From Candidatus Zixiibacteriota bacterium (GTDB lineage Bacteria > Zixibacteria > MSB-5A5 > GN15 > FEB-12): DNA of 64,000 nt. Below, in pieces: positions 55,477 through 63,588 of this stretch. The first letter of the stretch is position 1; each line of letters starts with the position of its first letter. The stretch covers positions 103,883 through 167,882 of the forward strand of contig JAVEYB010000009.1 of assembly GCA_034003725.1 (NCBI GenBank), written 5' to 3'. A program made the translations under genes and the position numbers. Below the pieces are notes generated by a model. The model ran no database searches, had not been told where the DNA came from, and worked only from the letters and a program-made list of their open reading frames with translations.

Positions 55477-56691
55477 CTAGTCGAGCAGGTCGGGAGGACT
55501 CTCCATGTCATCCGACGAAGGGAGCCCGCGGTCCTGTCGAAGATCGTCCAGTTTGTTCAGGGGCCGTTCCAGTGCCCGCTGCCGCGTGGTCGTGAGTGCC
55601 TCGTACTCCCGCTGGGCGTCGGCAATCTTCTTGCCCATGCTATCCATCTTCTTGACAAACTCGCCCCACTGCTTCCGGAACCCCCCCAGCAGCGACAGGA
55701 TCTCGTTCGACGTCTTCTCCAGGGCGAAATTATCCACCGCCTGACGAATCACCGCCAGCACCGCAAACAAGGTCACCGGCGAGCAGATAACGACCTTGCT
55801 CTTGAGAGCGGTGTCCAGAATCTCCCGGTCCTGCTCGTGGATGAAGGCATACACCTGTTCATTCGGAATGAACATCAGGACGTAGTCGACGGTATTCTGC
55901 TGCGGATTGATGTAGTCCCGGGTCGTGACTTCTTTGATGCGTGATTTCACGTCGCGAAGGAAATCGCTTTTGTAGCGCGCTTTGTCTGTCTCCGATTCGG
56001 TTTCGAGATAGCGAAGGTAGTTATCCAGCGGAAACTTGACGTCCATATTGAGACAGAGATTCGCGGGGAGAAGAAAGGTGAAATCCGGCCGCGACCCGGC
56101 GCCTTCAATGGACTTCTGCTTGCGATAGTTGTAGTTCTCGATCAGGCCGGCCATTCGGAGCACATCTTCGGCCATCCGCTCGCCCCATTGGCCTCGCACT
56201 TTGGTGCTCGCCAGCGCCTGCCGAAGCGCCTCCGTCGTCTGCATGAGACGTTGCGTCTGCTTGCCTGTCGTCTCGAGTTGTCCCGCCAGCTGACCGAACT
56301 TCGCCTCCCGGTCTTTTTCCAGTTCCTTCGCGACCGCCGACACCTTCTCCAGCTCCCTGGTGATCTGCTCGAGCTGCTGATCGATCAATTGCTTTTTGCC
56401 GTCGAGCTCGCGGGAATTCGCGCTCCGCTGCGACTCGAACCGTTCGTTGGCCAGCTTCAGGAATTCCTCGGTCGACTGTGACAGCGCCGTCCGCGACAGG
56501 CTGCCGAAGTCAGCCCTGACGTTGGCCAGCACCGCGTCCAGTTCCGCTTTGTGCCGCGCCTCATTTTGCGCGAACAGCTCATCGGCGAGCCGCTTGGCCT
56601 CGGCCGCCTGCCCGCGACGCGCGAACCACATGATCGCCGCCCCCGCCGCAATACCGATTACCACCGCCGCCAGCGCCGTTATCCAGTCCAT
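55477..56691 (-). CDS. rmuC: DNA recombination protein RmuC
   Basis: The 404 residues include an N-terminal membrane anchor (about 3-23) and a long coiled coil (about 60-170) with Gln/Glu/Lys heptads. A nuclease-like C-terminal domain holds VKFPLDNYLRYLE and SRIKEVTTRDYINPQQNTVDYVLMFIPNE, the RmuC signature. RmuC limits inverted-repeat recombination. It ends a minus-strand run that includes recR and dnaX. Confidence 0.93.
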   Translation of the reverse strand: MDWITALAAVVIGIAAGAAIMWFARRGQAAEAKRLADELFAQNEARHKAELDAVLANVRADFGSLSRTALSQSTEEFLKLANERFESQRSANSRELDGKKQLIDQQLEQITRELEKVSAVAKELEKDREAKFGQLAGQLETTGKQTQRLMQTTEALRQALASTKVRGQWGERMAEDVLRMAGLIENYNYRKQKSIEGAGSRPDFTFLLPANLCLNMDVKFPLDNYLRYLETESETDKARYKSDFLRDVKSRIKEVTTRDYINPQQNTVDYVLMFIPNEQVYAFIHEQDREILDTALKSKVVICSPVTLFAVLAVIRQAVDNFALEKTSNEILSLLGGFRKQWGEFVKKMDSMGKKIADAQREYEALTTTRQRALERPLNKLDDLRQDRGLPSSDDMESPPDLLD

Positions 56692-56706
56692 GAATCTCCT
56701 GTTCCC

Positions 56707-58737
56707 TCACGGCTGCAAGGCCGTCTTGAGCGTTTCCATCCGCCGCCGCACCCGTGTCGTGTCCGGATCGGCGGGCCCGATATCGAGAAACCTGCCGTAG
56801 AAGTAAATCGCATCGGTCGCCAGCCCTGCCCGGTCCGCCAGCACCCCTTTGACATACCAGGCGTGCGCATGAAGTGAATCCTGCGTGAGGCGGTCCGTGG
56901 CCAGTGAATCCGACGTCCGATAATCCCCGGTGCGAAGCGTCAATAACATCCGGTCGGTCATGATGAACGTGTCCGCGGGAAAGTACCGTCGCGCATACTC
57001 CAGCGCATCGAGCGCGCTGTCCGGCTTGCCCAGCGTCCGATAGTATTCGTAGCGCAGCACCAGCGCCTCCCGATTGTACGGCTCCAATAGAAGAGTCGAG
57101 TCGATCTGCGGCCTCGCCAGGTGAGGCTGCCCCATCGACAGCTGGGTGCGTGCCAGCACCGCCCGTGGCTCCCACCAGAACGGATACCCCGCGATCAACT
57201 GGTACAGGCGCGGAATCGCCTCGTCGCTGCGCCCGCTGCCCGCCAGAAACAAACACCCCTGCAAATGAATGAACGCTTCCGACTGCGTCGAAAGCTGCTG
57301 CTCCCATTCGGAGGCCCGGGCGAAGTCCCGACGATAAAAATGCGCATCGCGAAAGGCGATCGCTACAGACTGATAGTACCCCGGGTGCGCCGACACATAT
57401 GGCTCCACCGCCCTGTCCGTCCGGTCGAGGTTGACGTAAACCGGTAGATAGGCCGTCGGCAGTATAACAGCCACCGCCGCGACCGCCGCCACCTGCCGCA
57501 CGGGCAAAACCCCCACCGTCGATGACCCCAGAAGCGCTGCGGTCGCCAGGCTCACCGGGGCGAGGTAGGCCGCAAACCGGGGGAGATCGAGCGGCATGCT
57601 GTGCACCGGGTCAAGAACGAACACCAAAATCGCGCCACCGGCGGCCGCCAGCCATGCTGCCACGACAGCCGCGTCGCTGCGGAACTCCCGCAGCCTGCGA
57701 ATGGCAATCCACTTGTACAGCACCACCAGCGGAGCTGCAAGAAACAGCAGTTGGACGTAATCACCGATATGCCGGGCGGAGAACAATCCATAATCACCGA
57801 ACGGCTTCTTGCCGTCGAGAAAAAGAACCTGCGATGCGACCTCGAGCGAACTCCCGGCCCGCATGTACAGCGCCACTGTCAGCGCCACCAGCGAAGCCCC
57901 GGCAGCAACGAGACTCAAGGCCGTCGCGCGACCCTTCCCGACCAGCACGACCAGCGACACGTAGAGTACGGCAGGTATCAGGTACGCAAGAGCGCTGTGG
58001 AACATCACCCCGACAATCAGAATCAGCCACGTCGTCACCAGCCGCCGCGTGTTTCCCGTCATCGCCGATTCAACCGCCAGCGCCCCCACCCACATGGAGA
58101 ACGCGACAATTATCGACTCAACGCCGATATACCCGAAATATAACAGCGTCTGCGGTCCGAAAAACGCGAGTATAGCCAGCCAGACTCGACGCGTCGCGTC
58201 GTCGGTCAACACGCTCGCCAGCCGCCACGCGGCAGCCAGGGACAACATCGCACCGACAAAACCGATAACCTGCCACACCAGCACGCCGGCGCGCGTTGTC
58301 TCCATCCCCAAACTCGTCAGCAGACAGTGAAACTGATCGGCCAGCAGCATGGCGCCGAACTCGAACCACCGATAGACCACCACGCCCCCGATCCGCTCGG
58401 CATGCGCAATCTCCCCGATCCGCGTGTTGGCGCCGGAGAATACGAATGAATCAAAACGAAACAGCCACAACGCCAGAAGCAACCCCGCCGCCACTGCCAG
58501 ACGCCGGCGCGTCGTACCGGCCGCCCGGTCCAGACTATCTGCATACCGATAAGCGACAATGCAGGCGCCTGCGACCGCAGCCACCCACAGCGGACCGAAA
58601 TACCACGGCAGGTGGCTCCAATGAACGAATGACCAGTTGTTGGTGAAAAGATGTAGCCCCAGCCAGCGCCCCGCGACAAACAGCGCGATCAGCCCGGCCA
58701 ACGCCCCCAGCGTCCCTGCCCGCTTCCCGGTGGACAT
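56707..58737 (-). CDS. Multi-pass membrane protein with C-terminal TPR repeats
   Basis: The 676-residue protein has about ten hydrophobic helices in the first 420 residues and a tail of TPR-like helices (about 470-670). It resembles the GT-C/TPR layout at 9561-11708, so a glycosyltransferase or similar membrane enzyme is possible, but no catalytic motif is clear. The start ATG 58737 is chosen because the extension to 58836 is poorly hydrophobic and lies in recR. It lies between rmuC and recR with gaps of 15 and 10 bp. Confidence 0.65.
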   Translation of the reverse strand: MSTGKRAGTLGALAGLIALFVAGRWLGLHLFTNNWSFVHWSHLPWYFGPLWVAAVAGACIVAYRYADSLDRAAGTTRRRLAVAAGLLLALWLFRFDSFVFSGANTRIGEIAHAERIGGVVVYRWFEFGAMLLADQFHCLLTSLGMETTRAGVLVWQVIGFVGAMLSLAAAWRLASVLTDDATRRVWLAILAFFGPQTLLYFGYIGVESIIVAFSMWVGALAVESAMTGNTRRLVTTWLILIVGVMFHSALAYLIPAVLYVSLVVLVGKGRATALSLVAAGASLVALTVALYMRAGSSLEVASQVLFLDGKKPFGDYGLFSARHIGDYVQLLFLAAPLVVLYKWIAIRRLREFRSDAAVVAAWLAAAGGAILVFVLDPVHSMPLDLPRFAAYLAPVSLATAALLGSSTVGVLPVRQVAAVAAVAVILPTAYLPVYVNLDRTDRAVEPYVSAHPGYYQSVAIAFRDAHFYRRDFARASEWEQQLSTQSEAFIHLQGCLFLAGSGRSDEAIPRLYQLIAGYPFWWEPRAVLARTQLSMGQPHLARPQIDSTLLLEPYNREALVLRYEYYRTLGKPDSALDALEYARRYFPADTFIMTDRMLLTLRTGDYRTSDSLATDRLTQDSLHAHAWYVKGVLADRAGLATDAIYFYGRFLDIGPADPDTTRVRRRMETLKTALQP

Positions 58738-58747
58738 AGATGACTCT

Positions 58748-59344
58748 CTAATAGTTCTGCCGGCCCTCGAGCGCCCGCGCCAGCGTGATGGCATCGGCAT
58801 ACTCGAGATCGGACCCCACCGGCAGTCCCCGCGCAATCCTCGTGACCGTTATCCCCAGCGGCCTGATCAGCCGAGACAGGTACGCCGCTGTCGCTTCCCC
58901 CTCGACATTCGGATTGGTCGCAATGATGACTTCTTTGACGTCCCCCGTCAGCCGCGCCATCAGCTCCTGCATGTGCAGATCATCCGGACCAATTCCGTCA
59001 AGCGGGGAGAGCCGCCCCCCCAGCACGTGAAACAGCCCGTTGAACCCCTCCACCTTCATCAGCACCGAAAGATCCGCGGCCTCTTCAACCACGCAGATTA
59101 CATCCCGCTGCCGCCGGGCGTCGGTACATAGCGAACACGGGTCGGTCTCTGATATATTAAAACAGGTCGAGCAGAACCCCACCCGCTCCTTGACCTCCTG
59201 GATCGCCTCCGCCAGCTCCATCGCCTCTTCCTTCGACGATTTGAGGATATGGAACGCCAGCCGCGCCGCTGTCTTGCGCCCGATCCCCGGAAGCCGCGCC
59301 AGCCGGTTGATGAGCCGCTCTACCGATCCCGCCGATTCAAACAT
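58748..59344 (-). CDS. recR: Recombination mediator RecR
   Basis: This 198-residue DNA repair protein has an N-terminal helix-hairpin-helix (RLPGIGRKTAARLA). The zinc finger is C58-x2-C61 and C70-x2-C73, and the Toprim domain contains EVIIATNPNVEGEATAAYL. RecR helps load RecA at gaps with RecF and RecO. It follows ybaB by 12 bp in the conserved dnaX-ybaB-recR order. Confidence 0.97.
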   Translation of the reverse strand: MFESAGSVERLINRLARLPGIGRKTAARLAFHILKSSKEEAMELAEAIQEVKERVGFCSTCFNISETDPCSLCTDARRQRDVICVVEEAADLSVLMKVEGFNGLFHVLGGRLSPLDGIGPDDLHMQELMARLTGDVKEVIIATNPNVEGEATAAYLSRLIRPLGITVTRIARGLPVGSDLEYADAITLARALEGRQNY

Positions 59345-59356
59345 CGTCCTGTGTGC

Positions 59357-59683
59357 TCAGAATGGAAGGTTGAGGCCGGGAATGTTCATGCCGCCCGTCA
59401 GCGATGACATCTGCTGCGCCTGCAGCTCCTGCACCTTCTCCCGGGCCTGGTTGATCGCCGCGATTATCAGATCCTGCAGCATCTCGACATCATCCTTGTC
59501 CACCACTTCCGGATCGATCGCGATCGACAATACGTCGGACTTCCCGTTGCAGACCACCTTCACCATGCCGCCCCCGGACGACCCTTCAACCTCGGTCCGC
59601 TCCAGTTCCGCCTGCATCTCTTCCATCTTGGCCTGCATCTTCTGCATTTGCTTCATCATATCGCCAAGTCCGCCGCGTCCCAT
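59357..59683 (-). CDS. ybaB: Nucleoid-associated protein, YbaB/EbfC family
   Basis: This 108-residue DNA-binding protein has the family's pattern: KQMQKMQAKMEEMQ coiled helix and the region EVVDKDDVEMLQDLIIAAINQAREKVQEL. Members bind DNA as dimers near dnaX and recR. The conserved gene order supports the call. Confidence 0.95.
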   Translation of the reverse strand: MGRGGLGDMMKQMQKMQAKMEEMQAELERTEVEGSSGGGMVKVVCNGKSDVLSIAIDPEVVDKDDVEMLQDLIIAAINQAREKVQELQAQQMSSLTGGMNIPGLNLPF

Positions 59684-59717
59684 GCCGTGCTCCTTTGCTG
59701 TATGGTCACACTTGCTC

Positions 59718-61409
59718 TCATTCCACTTTTCGAATGCCGATTATCTCTCCGTCGACCTTCTCCAGCAGACTGCGAAGCCGCTCGGATTTCTCGATCAGCC
59801 TGTCGGCGTCTTCCTTTTTCACCCGTCGCGGTATCTCATCCGGTACGGTCTGATCCGCCGTGTTGTCAACCGCAAACGTCACCGTCAGGTTATACCCGAA
59901 ATGCCGTTGCAGCGTCCGCGTGATGAGCCCGAGGTTCTCCTGCTTTTGGACGAGTTGCATCGATGCGTCCTCGGAACTGGAAAACACCAGCTCGATACTG
60001 CTGTCCGCGACCGACCGGATCCGCGCCATGCCCAGCTGCGACGCCACCATCGGGTTGTCGCTCCGAAGCCGCGTCAAAAAGCCGTCCCATTCCGCTTTGA
60101 CCTGCGCCAGATTCGGCGCCCGCCGTACGAATGTCACCGAGCGCGACTCGGTTGGCTCCGACGGTACTGCCGGCGGCCGCGACTGCGGCACGGCGCTTAC
60201 CGCGGCCGGTTCAGGATTTTTTTTTTGAGCCGAGCCGAACAGGTCCGTGCCGCCCGACGGCGGCGGCGACGGGACCGCCCCTGCCTGAAGCTGCGCGAGG
60301 ATGTCCTCGAAACGAACGGTCGATTCCATCTCCGCCATCTTTACGCCCGCCACCTCGATCAGCAGCCGTTCGTCCAGGCCGCTCTTGAGATCCGCGTTCA
60401 ACTCGCCGAGAATCTTTATCATGCGAAGCAAATCGCCGGTCGTGAAGTATTTGGCCTGCTCCTCATACACCGGCTGCTCGCTTTCCGATATCGCGAGAAT
60501 ATCCAGCCCCTCCGGGTCGCTCTGCAGGATCATCAGTTGCCGAAGGTGCTCCAGCAATTCCTGCACGAAATCGGCCACATCCACGCCGCTGTCAAACAAC
60601 TGCCGCGTCAGCCTGAGTACGGCCCGTCGGTCCGATTCCGCCACCGACCGCGTGTACTCGAACAAAAACGCCCGGTCGACCAGACCCAGCGCGCTGATCA
60701 CGTCCTGCTCCGTCACCCGGTCGCCCGCAAACGCCGACACCTGGTCCAGAAGCGACAGCGAATCCCGCACCGACCCGTCGGCCTTCCGCGCAATCATCTT
60801 CAGCGCCGCCTCGTCGGCCGCAAACCCCTCCTTTGCGGCGATATCCCCCAGATGCCGGGCAAGGTCGTCAATCGACACACGACGAAAATCAAAACGCTGC
60901 GTCCGCGAATGAATCGTATCCGGCACCTTGACCGGCTCCGTCGTCGCGAACATGAACACCACGTGCGACGGCGGCTCCTCGAGCGTCTTGAGCAGCGCAT
61001 CAAACGCCGAACCGGACAACCGATGAACTTCGTCGATAATGTAAATCCGCTTCAGTCCCGAGGTCGGCAGGTAGCGCACGTTTTCCCGAAGCTGCCGTAC
61101 GTCGTCCACTCCCGTATTCGAGGCCGCGTCGATCTCGAGCACGTCCAGCGATGACCCCGAAGTAATCTCGACACAGGCCGGACACGTCCCGCACGGCGTA
61201 TCGGTCGGACCATGAACGCAATTGATGGCCTTGGCCAGAAGCCGGGCGACTGTCGTTTTTCCCGTCCCGCGCGGCCCGCAGAACAAGTACCCGGACCCTA
61301 TCTTGTTGTTTTTTATGGCGTTACGAAGCGTCCGGGTGACATGCTCCTGCGCCACCACCTCGTCAAATGATTGCGGTCTGTATTTTCGGGCTAGTACCAG
61401 ATAGCTCAT
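59718..61409 (-). CDS. dnaX: DNA polymerase III subunit gamma/tau
   Basis: This is the clamp-loader ATPase, 563 residues. Walker A GPRGTGKTT lies at 45-53, zinc cysteines at C64, C73, C76 and C79, and SRC-type Arg motifs follow. The C-terminal half binds the polymerase in tau. An A10 run at codons 395-398 (60226-60217) is a strong slippery site: a -1 shift gives TGA within two codons, so a roughly 399-residue gamma form is expected. The ATG is at 61409, only 8 bases after its -10 element, so the message may be leaderless. Confidence 0.96.
   Translation of the reverse strand: MSYLVLARKYRPQSFDEVVAQEHVTRTLRNAIKNNKIGSGYLFCGPRGTGKTTVARLLAKAINCVHGPTDTPCGTCPACVEITSGSSLDVLEIDAASNTGVDDVRQLRENVRYLPTSGLKRIYIIDEVHRLSGSAFDALLKTLEEPPSHVVFMFATTEPVKVPDTIHSRTQRFDFRRVSIDDLARHLGDIAAKEGFAADEAALKMIARKADGSVRDSLSLLDQVSAFAGDRVTEQDVISALGLVDRAFLFEYTRSVAESDRRAVLRLTRQLFDSGVDVADFVQELLEHLRQLMILQSDPEGLDILAISESEQPVYEEQAKYFTTGDLLRMIKILGELNADLKSGLDERLLIEVAGVKMAEMESTVRFEDILAQLQAGAVPSPPPSGGTDLFGSAQKKNPEPAAVSAVPQSRPPAVPSEPTESRSVTFVRRAPNLAQVKAEWDGFLTRLRSDNPMVASQLGMARIRSVADSSIELVFSSSEDASMQLVQKQENLGLITRTLQRHFGYNLTVTFAVDNTADQTVPDEIPRRVKKEDADRLIEKSERLRSLLEKVDGEIIGIRKVE
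60174..60227 (-). promoter_or_regulatory. dnaX slippery A10 run with downstream stem-loop
   Basis: On the minus strand CAA-AAA-AAA-AAT spans an A10 run (60226-60217), followed 8 bases later by a stem of CGGCCGCG (60208-60201) and CGCGGCCG (60181-60174) with a 19-base loop. A -1 shift reads AAA-TCC-TGA; one A lost gives a stop (TAA) after six codons. Both shifted frames truncate. Confidence 0.7.
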
Positions 61410-61417
61410 GGTCCGCC

Positions 61418-61446
61418 AATATACGAAAATCCCGGCCGACCCCGAA
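61418..61446 (-). promoter_or_regulatory. Promoter of dnaX, TTCGGG-17-TATATTGGCGG
   Basis: Minus-strand TATATT (61423-61418) is followed by GGCGGACC and then directly the ATG at 61409. The -35 candidate is TTCGGG (61446-61441) at 17 bases. Transcription would start almost at the ATG. Confidence 0.6.
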
Positions 61447-61491
61447 ATCATATTTTGCCCGGCAGCTGCGGGCTGGACTGAAAAGCGCACT

Positions 61492-61651
61492 GTCACGCGA
61501 CCTCGCCTCTTTCCGTGCTGTCAGGCGACCCCGCCTCTTTCCGTGCTGTCAGGTGACCTCGCCTCTTTCCGTGCTGTCAGGCGACCCCGCCTCTTTCCGT
61601 GCTGTCAGGTGACCTCGCCTCTTTCCGTGCTGTCAGGCGACCCCGCCTGAC
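61492..61651. repeat. 28-bp tandem repeat array, five units plus a palindromic end
   Basis: Five 28-bp units beginning GTCAcG or GTCAGG and ending TTTCCGTGCT run from 61492 to 61631. Units 2 and 4 are identical, as are 3 and 5, so the higher-order period is 56 bp. The array ends in a partial unit at 61632-61651 that closes into a hairpin (arms GTCAGGCG and CGCCTGAC). The flank 61652-61805 has another hairpin near 61690 (CCCACCCGCCG and CGGGCTGTGGG) but no gene. Confidence 0.9.
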
Positions 61652-61805
61652 AGCCCCCCCACGCAAGTGGCCGACTATCAGACGGTCGCCCACCCGCCGC
61701 GGCGGGCTGTGGGTTCTACACGATCAAGGGAAGCCCGAAAAAACCGCTTGGCGGCCGGAGTTCGATCTGTTATCGTTCAAGCTCGAAAAGCGCACAGCCG
61801 AGCGC

Positions 61806-61835
61806 GTGGTGTCAGGCGACCCCGCCTGACACCAC
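61806..61835. repeat. Dispersed inverted repeat, 13-bp arms
   Basis: GTGGTGTCAGGCG and CGCCTGACACCAC flank ACCC. The core (GTCAGGCG-ACCC-CGCCTGAC) is the same as the closing hairpin of the 28-bp array at 61632-61651. It is only about 22 bp before tRNA-Ala and could act as a terminator-like structure or a mobile palindrome. Confidence 0.85.
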
Positions 61836-61857
61836 GAGTTCGGACGCAGAATTCGAT

Positions 61858-61933
61858 GGGGCCGTAGCTCAGTTGGGAGAGCGTCGCGTTCGCAATGCGA
61901 AGGCCGCCGGTTCGATCCCGGCCGGCTCCACCA
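61858..61933 (+). tRNA. tRNA-Ala (anticodon CGC), CCA encoded
   Basis: The acceptor stem GGGGCCG/CGGCTCC has one G-U pair. The anticodon stem TCGCG/TGCGA encloses TTCGCAA with anticodon CGC. The T-arm is GCCGG-TTCGATC-CCGGC. The encoded CCA (61931-61933) contrasts with tRNA-Leu in this window. Confidence 0.97.
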
Positions 61934-61940
61934 GATTTGA

Positions 61941-62170
61941 TCGTGTGCTAGACGGGGAGCTAGCGGTGCCCTGTAACCCGGAACCCGCTATACCGGGGTT
62001 GAATTCCCACCCGAGGGTTTGTGGATCGCGTGCAGACAGCGGGTAAGCGGTGTTGATGATCGGGTCCCGTACAACATGAGGCTTTTGAACCCCGTCAGGA
62101 CCGGAAGGTAGCAGCGGTAGAGAGTGACTCGTGTGTGTTGCGGGTTCGCCCGGTTTGAGCTGGCTGTTCG
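61941..62170 (+). ncRNA. ffs: Signal recognition particle RNA, large bacterial type with Alu domain
   Basis: The S-domain tetraloop region reads GUCAGGACCGGAAGGUAGCA at about 62093-62112, the hallmark of SRP RNA. Upstream lies the Alu-domain block (GGGGAGCUAGCGGUGCCCUGU, then CGCUAUACCGGGGUUGAAUU), as in long bacterial SRP RNAs. Helix 1 is GCUAG (61947-61951) with CUGGC (62160-62164). The ends are approximate. It begins about 8 bases after tRNA-Ala and may be co-transcribed with it. Ffh is not in the window. Confidence 0.9.
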
Positions 62171-62218
62171 ATGGCTGTCGTGGTTGCGGCTCGACGGTGG
62201 GTGCACACGTAAATTCCC

Positions 62219-62249
62219 AAAACCCCTCGCACATCCGCGAGGGGTTTTT
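62219..62249 (+). terminator. Intrinsic terminator after SRP RNA
   Basis: AAAACCCCTCGC pairs with GCGAGGGGTTTT around ACATCC, followed by T. It ends the tRNA-Ala/SRP RNA unit. Confidence 0.9.
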
Positions 62250-62286
62250 GCATCCGTAGCCCTGCACTCCGAGGTAACTTTCGAGC

Positions 62287-62349
62287 ACCCCACCGCTCTG
62301 CGGTGGGAATGAACCACGAGTACCCCACCGCTCTGCGGTGGGAATGAAC
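62287..62349. repeat. Two 27-bp palindromic units at 35-bp spacing
   Basis: ACCCCACCGCTCTGCGGTGG-plus-GAATGAAC occurs twice (starting 62287 and 62322). Each contains a hairpin with arms CCCACCGC and GCGGTGGG and a TCT loop. No gene is present from the SRP terminator to 62422. Confidence 0.9.
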
Positions 62350-62422
62350 GACACTCATCCTGTTTCGGTAGCCACGATTAACACACAAGTCGCATAAGAG
62401 ATATCACACAAGGAGACCACCC

Positions 62423-62794
62423 ATGCAACTCGGAAACTTCTCCATCAGCCTCACCGTCAAAGACATCCACACCTCAAAAGCCTTCTATGAGAAATTCGGA
62501 TTCACCGCCGTCAGCGGCAATATCGAACAGAACTGGCTCGTCATGAAAAACGGCGAGGTCAAAATCGGCCTCTTCCAGGGCATGTTCGATAAAAACATCC
62601 TCACCTTCAACCCCGGCTGGGACTCCAGCGCCCGAAAGCTCGACTCCTTCACCGATGTCCGCGAGCTGCAGAAGCAACTGAAAGCGAAAGGCGTGACCAT
62701 GACGGTCGAGGCCGACGAATCCACCACCGGCCCGGGGTACTTCACTACGGTCGACCCCGATGGCAACCCGATCCTCGTCGACCAGCACGTGTAA
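62423..62794 (+). CDS. VOC-family protein (glyoxalase/bleomycin-resistance-like)
   Basis: This 123-residue protein starts ATG 62423 after AAGGAG. It has a strand-helix start, NFSISLTVKDIHTSKAFYEKFGF, and a C-terminal half with GPGYFTTVDPDGNPILVDQHV, as in glyoxalase-like fosfomycin/bleomycin-resistance folds. It is not a close copy of the VOC gene at 33256. The function is unknown. It stands apart from its neighbours, in the repeat-rich zone. Confidence 0.85.
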   Translation: MQLGNFSISLTVKDIHTSKAFYEKFGFTAVSGNIEQNWLVMKNGEVKIGLFQGMFDKNILTFNPGWDSSARKLDSFTDVRELQKQLKAKGVTMTVEADESTTGPGYFTTVDPDGNPILVDQHV

Positions 62795-62865
62795 TCCGGC
62801 TTGACGACGGATCTTTCCATTAGCCTTGTCTGACGCGAGATTTGAACTAAAAGGTTGGAAACAAC

Positions 62866-63429
62866 ATGAGCGAGGAAGAAGGTCGGAGGCTGCTTCTCGA
62901 CGAGGCCCGACAGTGGTCTGCAAAGAGCTTCGAAGAACTCCACTCTCTCGGTAAAGATTATCGAAAGTCTTTCGATATGGCGACAGAGTCCGGAGACTAC
63001 GTTCTGGAGGTGAGTTTCCTTGAATTCGCGAACGACTACGTCCACGTACTTCTGGTGATGTCCGGCACGGGTATCTCCGAATTTGTTCCGCTGACCTCCG
63101 ACTTCATCTTCCATGCTGGTGGGACGGTCGATGTCGATCTGGCAGACTGGAAGTCATCAACCAACCCCCCGTATCCGACCTCCCATGGTGGTTTCACTGT
63201 GGTGCTTTTTGTTGCGTCGATGTTTGTGTTTCTCGTTATCTCGTTGTCCTCCCGGGCGTTGACCGGACTTGCCATCGGAGCCCTCATGTACGCGCTGGGC
63301 AATTGCATCAGCATGCTCGTTCACGGATTGCTGACGACACGGTGGCGGCGTTACGCCCGATACCGGAGATATTTCGCGATCCTGACTATCATTGCAGCTG
63401 CAAGCGCAGGTTACCTCTTGACCCGGTAA
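62866..63429 (+). CDS. Hypothetical membrane protein
   Basis: This 187-residue protein has a soluble N-terminal half of about 105 residues with helices (MSEEEGRRLLLDEARQW) and a beta-rich segment, then three transmembrane helices (about 110-130, 135-160 and 168-187). A C-terminal basic loop (TRWRRYARYRRY) lies between the last two. I do not recognise a family. It starts ATG 62866, 71 bp after the VOC gene, with only a weak upstream purine run (GGTTGGAAACA). Confidence 0.6.
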   Translation: MSEEEGRRLLLDEARQWSAKSFEELHSLGKDYRKSFDMATESGDYVLEVSFLEFANDYVHVLLVMSGTGISEFVPLTSDFIFHAGGTVDVDLADWKSSTNPPYPTSHGGFTVVLFVASMFVFLVISLSSRALTGLAIGALMYALGNCISMLVHGLLTTRWRRYARYRRYFAILTIIAAASAGYLLTR

Positions 63430-63588
63430 CGGCTCGGACTGAAAGTAGTCCGACACACTGTGATGCTCCAACTTGAATTGTAATCACGAACACGAATCTG
63501 GGTTCTCATTCCTTGCTCCTGCACACCTGTGGCAACTATACGGCGTTCGGTGTCCGCGCTCGTGCAAACCACCATCCGGGAAGCGTGC

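Noticed and set aside
59040..61154. 704-residue plus-strand ORF
   Set aside because: A shadow of recR, ybaB and dnaX on the other strand, all with clear family motifs.
61869..62354. 161-residue minus-strand ORF containing VEPAGIEPAAFALRTRR
   Set aside because: It is the antisense of tRNA-Ala and SRP RNA, a well-known spurious translation.
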